Assembly (NCBI RefSeq): GCF_900142755.1
Contig: NZ_FRCA01000013.1
Span: forward strand, 1-63,316
Source of the DNA: Halomonas cupida
GTDB lineage: Bacteria; Pseudomonadota; Gammaproteobacteria; Pseudomonadales; Halomonadaceae
Length of the DNA stretch: 63,316 bases
Reading direction: 5' to 3'
Shown here piece after piece: positions 42,586-49,344 of the stretch (position 1 is the stretch's first letter; every line of letters begins with the position of its first letter). The position numbers and the translations under genes were made by a program. The notes under the pieces are model-generated. The model was not told where the DNA came from. It did no database searches and was given only the letters and a program-made list of their open reading frames with translations.

Positions 42586-43938
42586 ATGAATGCCATCGTA
42601 CTTTCTGTTCTGATCATGGTCAGCCTCAGCCTGTTGCGGGTATCCGTGGTCTTCGCACTGATCACCGCCGCCGTGGTCGGTGGGCTCTATGCCGGGTTAC
42701 CCGCCAACGAAATCGTCTCAGCCTTCAATGATGGCCTTGGAGGTGGTGCCTCCGTGGCGCTGGCCTACGCTACCCTCGGTGCCTTTGCCGTCATGCTGTC
42801 ACGCTCGGGAATCACCCAGCGGTTGTCCGGGCGGCTCATTGGGCTATTCGAGAACGGCAACCACACTCATGCCCAGGTAAGGCTCGTCACCTGGGGCCTG
42901 TTCGTGGCCCTGATTCTTGCCGGCTTCGCTGCCGAAACCATCATCCCGGTACACATCGCCTTCATTCCTATCCTTGTGCCTCCCTTGCTGATGGTCATGA
43001 ATCACCTGTCACTGGATCGTCGAGCGGTGGCCTGCGCCATCACCTTCAGCATTACGCTGATGTACATGACCACGCCGATCGGCTTCGGCTCGATCTTTCT
43101 CAACGATATCCTGATGGGCAACATCAACAATGTCGGTGACAGCCTGAACTTTCACATCGATCGGAGCACTCCTCCCAAGGCCATGATCATCCCGGCCATG
43201 GGCATGGGGCTTGGCCTACTGGTGGCGATCTTCATCAGCTATCGTCGCAAACGCGAATACCAGGCTCAGGACATTGCCGGACAGGCAGAAACGTCCCGAG
43301 ACGCGGCAAACTTCCGTCTTGGATGGTGGCAAATAGGCATCATCATTGCCGCCCTGGTGGCTGCTCTGGTGGTACAACTGTGGAGTGGATCGATGATCTT
43401 CGGTGGCCTGGCCGGTTTCGCCCTGCTCTCTTTCAGTGGCATCGTGCGTTGGCAGGATCAGGACAGCGTCTTCACTCAGGGCATGCGCCTGATGGCAATG
43501 ATCGGCTTCATCATGATCGCTGCCGCCGGCTTTGCGGGGGTGATGAAAGCCACCGGCGAAATCCCGTCCCTTGTACAGGGCTCCGTTGACATGATCGGCG
43601 ACAGCCGCGCCCTGGCCGCGCTGGTAATGCTGATGGTGGGGCTGTTCATCACCATGGGGATCGGCTCGTCCTTTGCCACCATTCCGATCATCGCTGCCAT
43701 CTATGTGCCGATGTGCTTGAGTTTTGATTTCTCGCCGCTGGCGACGACTGCCCTGGTAGGTACCGCCGCCGCACTGGGCGACGCAGGCTCACCAGCTTCC
43801 GATTCGACTCTCGGACCAACCGCCGGTCTCAACACCGATGGCCAGCACGACCATATCTGGGATACCGTCGTACCGACCTTCATGCACTTCAACCTGCCGC
43901 TGATCGCCTTTGGCTGGCTTGCAGCCATGACGCTCTAG
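42586..43938 (+). CDS. YuiF/NhaC-like permease, probable histidine transporter
   Basis: Membrane protein of 450 residues and about twelve helices, of the Na+/H+ antiporter-like family that includes Bacillus YuiF. Marks are LLRVSVVFALITAAVVGGLYAG at the N-terminus, FAAETIIPVHIAFIPILVPP, TPIGFGSIFLNDILMG, and the C-terminal AALGDAGSPASDSTLGPTAGLN. Relatives in hut loci are thought to import histidine. AAGGGGA precedes the ATG. It is the last gene of the hut run and converges on an aldehyde dehydrogenase across a hairpin-rich repeat region. Confidence 0.85.
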   Translation: MNAIVLSVLIMVSLSLLRVSVVFALITAAVVGGLYAGLPANEIVSAFNDGLGGGASVALAYATLGAFAVMLSRSGITQRLSGRLIGLFENGNHTHAQVRLVTWGLFVALILAGFAAETIIPVHIAFIPILVPPLLMVMNHLSLDRRAVACAITFSITLMYMTTPIGFGSIFLNDILMGNINNVGDSLNFHIDRSTPPKAMIIPAMGMGLGLLVAIFISYRRKREYQAQDIAGQAETSRDAANFRLGWWQIGIIIAALVAALVVQLWSGSMIFGGLAGFALLSFSGIVRWQDQDSVFTQGMRLMAMIGFIMIAAAGFAGVMKATGEIPSLVQGSVDMIGDSRALAALVMLMVGLFITMGIGSSFATIPIIAAIYVPMCLSFDFSPLATTALVGTAAALGDAGSPASDSTLGPTAGLNTDGQHDHIWDTVVPTFMHFNLPLIAFGWLAAMTL

Positions 43939-43964
43939 GCTCTTGCCCTGCCCTGAAAAGGAAC

Positions 43965-43998
43965 CGAGCCACGAACCCATTGACTGGCTCGTGGCTCG
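43965..43998. repeat. Heptad-derived inverted repeat after the permease gene
   Basis: CGAGCCACGA (43965-43974) and TCGTGGCTCG (43989-43998) form a perfect 10-bp stem with a 14-nt loop, 26 bp past the permease stop. The words are of the CGAGCNN type; a related GGCTCGTAGCTCGTG lies at 44102-44116 next to the aldehyde dehydrogenase stop. Confidence 0.75.
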
Positions 43999-44002
43999 CA
44001 AC

Positions 44003-44100
44003 CCACAGGGATGTGGGAAGTGCGTGCTCGTGTCGGGAACACGAGTAGCCGATCCACATGGATGTGGGAAGTGCGTTTGTTCGTCGGGAACGAACATAGC
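44003..44100. repeat. Tandem pair of 47-nt double-hairpin units with covarying stems
   Basis: Unit 1 (44003-44049) and unit 2 (44054-44100) share CCACA-GGATGTGGGAAGTGCGT, the loop CGGGA and the end TAGC. The second hairpin has different but still fully paired stems: CTCGTGT/ACACGAG (44027-44033, 44039-44045) and TGTTCGT/ACGAACA (44078-44084, 44090-44096). Five of seven pairs changed on both sides. A first hairpin, CCACA/TGTGG around GGGA or its variant, opens each unit. Confidence 0.9.
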
Positions 44101-44120
44101 TGGCTCGTAGCTCGTGAAAC

Positions 44121-45641
44121 CTAGAAGAACCCCAGCGGATTGGTGTCGTAGCTGACCAGCAGGTTCTTGGTCTGCTGGTAGTGTTCCAGTGCCACCTTGT
44201 GGGTCTCACGGCCGACGCCGGACTTCTTGTAGCCACCGAAGGCGGCATGAGCGGGGTACTGGTGGTAGCAGTTGGTCCATACGCGACCGGCCTGAATGCC
44301 ACGGCCCATGCGGAAGGCGACGTTGATGTCGCGGCTCCACACCCCGGCGCCAAGACCAAACTCGGTGTCATTGGCGATCGCCAGGGCCTCGGCTTCGTCC
44401 TTGAAGGTGGTGACAGCCACCACCGGGCCGAAGATCTCTTCCTGGAAGACCCGCATGTCGTTGCGACCCTTGAGCAACGTCGGTTCGATATAGAACCCAT
44501 TCCCGAATCCATCGCCAACGTCAGCCTTGCCGCCGCCGGTAATGAACTCGGCACCCTCCTGCCGGGCGATCTCCATGTAGGACATGATCTTGTCGAACTG
44601 CTCCTGCGATGCCTGAGCGCCCACCTGAACATCGGTATCCAGCGGATTGCCACGCTTGATCTTCGTTACCCGCTCCATCACGCGCTGCATGAAGGGTTCG
44701 TAGATACTTTCCTGGATCAGTGCCCGTGATGGGCAGGTACAGACCTCTCCCTGGTTGAAGAACGCCAGCACCATGCCTTCCGCTGCCTTGTCGATGAACG
44801 AGGGTTCGGCGTCCATGATATCGGCGAAGTAGATGTTCGGTGACTTGCCACCCAGTTCCACCGTGGAAGGAATGATGTTCTCGGCGGCGCACTTGAGGAT
44901 GTGCGAACCGATCGGCGTCGAGCCGGTAAAGGCAATCTTGGCGATACGCTTGCTGGTGGCCAGCGCCTGACCGGCTTCTTCGCCAAGACCATTGACCACA
45001 TTGACCACACCGGGCGGGAGCAAATCGCCGATCAGCTCCATCAGCTTGAGGATCGAAGCCGGTGTCTGCTCGGCGGGCTTGAGGACCACGCAGTTGCCGG
45101 CCGCCAGCGCTGGTGCCAATTTCCAGGTGGCCATCAGCAACGGGAAGTTCCACGGGATGATCTGCCCCACCACGCCCAGTGGTTCATGGAAGTGATAGGA
45201 CACGGTATTGGCGTCGATATCGGCTGCGGTACCTTCCTGGGCCCGAATACAACCGGCGAAATAGCGAAAGTGATCGACAGCCAGCGGAATATCGGCATTG
45301 AGCGTTTCACGAACCGCCTTGCCGTTGTCCCAGCATTCCGCCACGGCAAGTGGCTCGAGATTGGCCTCGATGCGGTCCGCAATCCTGAGCAGCAGATTGG
45401 AGCGCTCCGCCGCCGAAGTGCTGCCCCAGGCGGGTGCCGCCGCATGGGCGGCATCAAGGGCCTTGTCGATATCCTCCGCCGTCGAACGAGGAATACGGCA
45501 GAACACCTCGCCATTGACCGGGCTGACGTTGTCGAAGTACTGGCCCTTCACCGGTGGCACGAATTCACCACCGATGTAGTTGCCGTAGCTGTCGTCAAAG
45601 TTCACTACGGCGTCGGGCTGTCCGGGGTTGGCATAAATCAT
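44121..45641 (-). CDS. exaC: NAD-dependent aldehyde dehydrogenase, ExaC/AldB type
   Basis: Acetaldehyde-type aldehyde dehydrogenase of 506 residues. It has the cofactor motif FTGSTPIG, the general base in ELGGKSPNIYF, and the catalytic cysteine in FFNQGEVCTCPSRALIQ. The doublet CTC at the active site and the C-terminal VSYDTNPLGFF are typical of the ExaC/AldB branch, which oxidises acetaldehyde and other short aldehydes. GGAG lies ahead of the ATG at 45641. It is downstream of, and in the same direction as, the ABM-domain gene, and convergent with the hut permease. The exact substrate is not decided by sequence. Confidence 0.92.
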   Translation of the reverse strand: MIYANPGQPDAVVNFDDSYGNYIGGEFVPPVKGQYFDNVSPVNGEVFCRIPRSTAEDIDKALDAAHAAAPAWGSTSAAERSNLLLRIADRIEANLEPLAVAECWDNGKAVRETLNADIPLAVDHFRYFAGCIRAQEGTAADIDANTVSYHFHEPLGVVGQIIPWNFPLLMATWKLAPALAAGNCVVLKPAEQTPASILKLMELIGDLLPPGVVNVVNGLGEEAGQALATSKRIAKIAFTGSTPIGSHILKCAAENIIPSTVELGGKSPNIYFADIMDAEPSFIDKAAEGMVLAFFNQGEVCTCPSRALIQESIYEPFMQRVMERVTKIKRGNPLDTDVQVGAQASQEQFDKIMSYMEIARQEGAEFITGGGKADVGDGFGNGFYIEPTLLKGRNDMRVFQEEIFGPVVAVTTFKDEAEALAIANDTEFGLGAGVWSRDINVAFRMGRGIQAGRVWTNCYHQYPAHAAFGGYKKSGVGRETHKVALEHYQQTKNLLVSYDTNPLGFF

Positions 45642-45741
45642 GGTGTGTCTCCACTGGAGAAGGAAGGTGGCTGATTACCCTCCTCCAGTCTTGGTCAACT
45701 CACCCTTTACTGCCAGTTCTCCACCAACCCCGTGAGCTCCA

Positions 45742-46311
45742 TCATCCACTGCGCTTCATGCGCAGACGCGGCAAGCGTGCAGACTCAGCCTGCAACCAGG
45801 GTGCCAACAAACGTGTGGAAAGAGGAATGAAGATGAACACCATCACCGGCGTCAGCATCAGGGTACTGGCCAGCACTCGCGGCACCGTAGGCAGCCCCGC
45901 CAGAGCATCTCCGAACAGCAGCTGAAACATCAACGACACGGGGAAGAACGCCAGCCAGATGGCAATGGCCTGCTTCCAGCGCGGAGATGTCCGCGGACCG
46001 GGGACGGAAAACCAGCTATCCATGCCCACGGCACGATGCTCCTCGGGCTCGTCGAACAGACCGGCTCCTCGCTCCAGCCAGGCACGGCGTGAAGCCGAGT
46101 GCTCCCAACGCTCAAGGGTCTCGGCATTCTGAAAGCGGAAGATGATCTGATACTCGTCGTCACCCGGCGGCGGCGCCAGAACCCCGGAACCCAGATATCC
46201 GGTGAAGTCTGCGGCCAGTTCACGGCCTTCATCCAGCCACTGACTGAAATCGCCATAGCGACCGCTGGCCACACGACGCGCCACCATCAAGGTAACAGGT
46301 TGGTTCGACAC
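45742..46311 (-). CDS. ABM-domain protein with two membrane helices
   Basis: Protein of 189 residues. The N-terminal half is an antibiotic-biosynthesis-monooxygenase (ABM) ferredoxin-like domain (VTLMVARRVASGRYGDFSQWL to FRFQNAETLERWEHS), and the C-terminal part has two membrane helices (about 115-135 and 145-170). Such fused proteins are widespread and uncharacterised; the ABM fold may bind small hydrophobic ligands or haem-like groups. The start is GTG at 46311 with GAGGAGA six bases upstream. It lies upstream of the aldehyde dehydrogenase with a 100-bp gap and may be co-transcribed. Confidence 0.82.
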   Translation of the reverse strand: MSNQPVTLMVARRVASGRYGDFSQWLDEGRELAADFTGYLGSGVLAPPPGDDEYQIIFRFQNAETLERWEHSASRRAWLERGAGLFDEPEEHRAVGMDSWFSVPGPRTSPRWKQAIAIWLAFFPVSLMFQLLFGDALAGLPTVPRVLASTLMLTPVMVFIFIPLSTRLLAPWLQAESARLPRLRMKRSG

Positions 46312-46460
46312 AGGGATCTCCTCGTCGGATTCAGGTGAAACCGGGCCTGGATAAGGCCCGGGGAAACGCGGATCGACGATGTTGGCGTCACGGATCAGCG
46401 ATTTCCTGAATACTGCACTGCAATATGAGCGCTATTATGGCACAGACGAAGAGCAAGAGA

Positions 46461-46571
46461 AGCTTCGAGCTTCGAGCTTCGAGCTTCGAGCTTCGAGCTT
46501 CGAGCTTCGAGCAGTATGGTGGTACGGCACTGCTCGCTGCTCGAGCGTAGCGTGCTCGTCGCTCGAAGCTC
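46461..46571. repeat. AGCTTCG x7 array and heptad module between ABM and fruA genes
   Basis: Seven perfect copies of AGCTTCG (46461-46509) are followed after a short spacer by a reverse-oriented heptad module (46523-46571). That module contains GCTCGAGCGTAGCGT, shared exactly with 6031-6045, and GGCACTG, the complement of the CAGTGCC end seen in other modules. It lies just past the fruA stop. Copy-number variation is likely. Confidence 0.85.
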
Positions 46572-46588
46572 CTATCTGGACTTTCCCC

Positions 46589-48373
46589 TCAACCTCCCTG
46601 CATCGCCGCCATCGACTCGGCGTCACGACGCTTGAGCATGGCATAGCCCACGCCCGTCACCAGTGATCCGGCGAGGATGGCGATCAGATAGCCCACGACC
46701 GGGGTGATGGCGTTGGGAATCAGCAGCACGAAGACGCCACCATGTGGGGCCATCAGTTTGGCTCCCACCAGCATCGAGATGGCACCGGTGATCGCGCCTC
46801 CAATCATCGCTGCCGGAATCACTCTCAAGGGATCACGCGCAGCAAAGGGAATCGCACCTTCGGTGATGAAGCAGAGGCCAAGAATGAATGACGCCTTGCC
46901 GGCCTCGCGCTCGGCCTGAGCAAACTTGCTGCGGGCAACGAACGTCGCGATCCCCATGCCGATGGCCGGTACCATGCCTGCGGCCATGATCGCCGCCATG
47001 GGCGCGTAGGTCTCGGAGGCAAGCAGGCCGACGCCGAAGGTATAGGCTGCCTTGTTGACCGGGCCGCCGAGGTCGAAGCACATCATCGCCCCCAGCAGGA
47101 TGCCCAGCAGCACCGCATTGGTCGAGCCCATGCTGGCCAGGAAGGCCGTCAGCTTGCCGAGAATACCGGCCACCGGTTCCCCCACCAGATAGATCATCAC
47201 CAACCCCGTCACCAGACTGGATATCAGCGGAATGATCAAGATCGGCTTGAGCGACTCGACGCTGGACGGCAGCCGGACATGGCGAGTCAGTGCCCTGGCT
47301 ACATAGCCGGCAAGGAAACCGGCGATGATGCCACCGATGAAGCCGGCACCAAGGTTGGCGGCCAGCATGCCGCCGATCATGCCGGGTGCAATCCCCGGGC
47401 GGTCGGCAATCGAGTAGGCAATGTAACCGGCCAGCACCGGCACCATGAGAGCGAAGGCGGTGCCTCCACCGATCTGCATCAGCGCTGCCGCCAGAGTGCC
47501 CTCCTCCCTGAAGGCCTCGATGCCGAAGACGAAGGACAGGGCAATCAGCAGACCACCGGCCACCACCATCGGCAGCATGAAGGACACCCCGGTCAGCAGA
47601 TGCTTGTAGATGCCCTTTTCCTTGAAGCTGCGTGCGCCTTCATTGCCCTTGGCTGCCCCTGACTCGGCACTTTCCAGTTCAGCCTCGCCAAGCGCTGCTT
47701 CAATGGTCTGTCGTGACTTCTTGAGGGCGTTGCCGGTCGAGGTGCGATAGATCCGCTTGCCGGCAAACCGCGCCGCATCAACCTCGATATCACAGGCGAG
47801 AATCACCAGGTCGGCATTGGCGATCTCATCGTCGGTCAGTTGATCCTGGGCCCCCACCGAGCCCTGTGTCTCGACACGCACCTGATGACCGAGAGCACGT
47901 CCGGCTTCGGCCAGCGCCTCGGCCGCCATGAAGGTATGGGCGACACCGGTTGGGCAGGCGGTCACCGCCACAATGCGCTGGGCAGCACTGTGGCTGGCCT
48001 CCAGGCTGGAAGTGGAAGCAGGCACATCACCCAGTGGCGTAAAGACGCTGGCGTCACGCTCGGCCTGGCGCAGAAACGCTTCGGGTTGCGGCAGGGCCTG
48101 ATGGACTGACCCACGATAGAGGCGCTTGCCGCTGAAACGCTGTGGATCCGGTAGGCTACCGCCTACCGCAATGATCAAGTCGGCATTGGCAATGGCCTCG
48201 GCGGAAACCGGCGCCAGGCGCTCGAGGCTTGAATGCACCTCGAGATCCATTTGCCAGTCCAGCGCCTGAGCAGCGGGCCTGAGACGCTCGGCAACCAGAT
48301 AACTGGTCGCCATTCCGCTGGGACAGGTGGCAATCAGAATCACGTTCATGCGGGTACTTGTGCATATGCTCAT
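46589..48373 (-). CDS. fruA: Fructose PTS permease FruA (IIB'-IIB-IIC)
   Basis: Inner-membrane fructose permease of 594 residues that phosphorylates fructose to fructose-1-phosphate during uptake. Order: IIB' (about 9-100), IIB (about 133-230, phospho-cysteine Cys140 in TACPTGVAHTFMAAE) and a IIC channel domain (about 255-590, with GVSFMLPMVVAGGL and DLGGPVNKAAY). Unlike E. coli FruA, the IIB' domain also keeps a cysteine in IIB-type context (ATCPSGMATSYLVAE, Cys17). The start at 48373 overlaps the fruK stop (ATGA) and has GGGGGAG eight bases upstream; the internal ATG at 48349 is weaker. Last gene of fruBKA. Confidence 0.95.
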   Translation of the reverse strand: MSICTSTRMNVILIATCPSGMATSYLVAERLRPAAQALDWQMDLEVHSSLERLAPVSAEAIANADLIIAVGGSLPDPQRFSGKRLYRGSVHQALPQPEAFLRQAERDASVFTPLGDVPASTSSLEASHSAAQRIVAVTACPTGVAHTFMAAEALAEAGRALGHQVRVETQGSVGAQDQLTDDEIANADLVILACDIEVDAARFAGKRIYRTSTGNALKKSRQTIEAALGEAELESAESGAAKGNEGARSFKEKGIYKHLLTGVSFMLPMVVAGGLLIALSFVFGIEAFREEGTLAAALMQIGGGTAFALMVPVLAGYIAYSIADRPGIAPGMIGGMLAANLGAGFIGGIIAGFLAGYVARALTRHVRLPSSVESLKPILIIPLISSLVTGLVMIYLVGEPVAGILGKLTAFLASMGSTNAVLLGILLGAMMCFDLGGPVNKAAYTFGVGLLASETYAPMAAIMAAGMVPAIGMGIATFVARSKFAQAEREAGKASFILGLCFITEGAIPFAARDPLRVIPAAMIGGAITGAISMLVGAKLMAPHGGVFVLLIPNAITPVVGYLIAILAGSLVTGVGYAMLKRRDAESMAAMQGG

Positions 48374-49344
48374 GCAAGTGCTCCCCCGGTGGCGGCATCG
48401 CTCAGACGATGCACCCTGGTGTGCTCAAGAAGTTGATGGAAGTCCGGGCAGTGAACATCGCCGACCCCCGGGTGGCGAACCGCCTCGGCAGACAACGCCG
48501 TCGCCAATCCCAGACCAGCCTGCGGAGACATGTTGGTCAGTACGGCATGCAGCATGGCGGCAAACAGGGTGTCGCCGGCGCATACGGTATTGCTCACCTC
48601 GACCGTTGGCGGATGTGAACGCCACTCGCCCTGCTGGCCGAGCCACAGAACACCCTGCTCTCCGGATGACACCAGGCAGTGTTGGAGCCCACGGCTCGCC
48701 AGCAACTGAGCCGCGCGATGCAGAGTGTCTTCGTCCGGCAATGGCATCGCTGCCCATTCAGCCAGTTCCTCGCGATTGGGCTTGACCGCCGAGGCACCGG
48801 CCTCGATGGCTGCGGCCAGTGCATCACCACTGGTATCCACCCACACCGGCACCTCATGACGTCGTACGCAACGAACCAGCGCGGCGAGAGCGTCCGCGCC
48901 CACGCCAGGAGGCAGACTACCGCCGATCATCACGGCATCCGGTTTCCCCCGAGGTGATGCGAGACGCTGGTCGACAAGCTCGGTCAGTTCTCGCCAGGCC
49001 TGTTGGTCAACCGCCAGACCTGGCGCATTGATATCGGTGACCCGTCCACCGGCTTCAGACAATTTGGTATTGATCCGCGTGGCGCCGGGTAGACGCACAA
49101 AGGCATCCTCCACGCCCAATGCCGCAAAGGCATCGACGAAGGGCGCTTCATTCTCGGTTCCGAGAAAGCCACTGACAGTCACCTGATGGCCCAGTGACAC
49201 CAGCACTCGGGCCATGTTGACGCCCTTACCGGCGGCCATGATCTCGATCGCTCCAGCGCGATTGACGCCACCGAGTTCGAGGCTGTCGAGGGCCACGCTG
49301 AGGTCGATGGCCGGGTTGGGAGACAACGTCAGAACCCGACTCAT
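48370..49344 (-). CDS. fruK: 1-phosphofructokinase FruK
   Basis: Cytoplasmic PfkB-family kinase of 324 residues that converts fructose-1-phosphate to fructose-1,6-bisphosphate. Marks: LSPNPAIDLSVALDSLE, the sugar-binding AAGKGVNMARVLVSLG, and the anion-hole/catalytic base segment NTVCAGDTLFAAMLHAV. It overlaps fruB upstream and fruA downstream by 4 bp each, so the three genes are translated together. Confidence 0.96.
   Translation of the reverse strand: MSRVLTLSPNPAIDLSVALDSLELGGVNRAGAIEIMAAGKGVNMARVLVSLGHQVTVSGFLGTENEAPFVDAFAALGVEDAFVRLPGATRINTKLSEAGGRVTDINAPGLAVDQQAWRELTELVDQRLASPRGKPDAVMIGGSLPPGVGADALAALVRCVRRHEVPVWVDTSGDALAAAIEAGASAVKPNREELAEWAAMPLPDEDTLHRAAQLLASRGLQHCLVSSGEQGVLWLGQQGEWRSHPPTVEVSNTVCAGDTLFAAMLHAVLTNMSPQAGLGLATALSAEAVRHPGVGDVHCPDFHQLLEHTRVHRLSDAATGGALA

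Noticed and set aside
44003..44100. The 47-nt tandem units as a short CRISPR array.
   Set aside because: Only two units, no unique spacers between conserved repeats, the variable part is itself self-complementary, and no cas genes are nearby.
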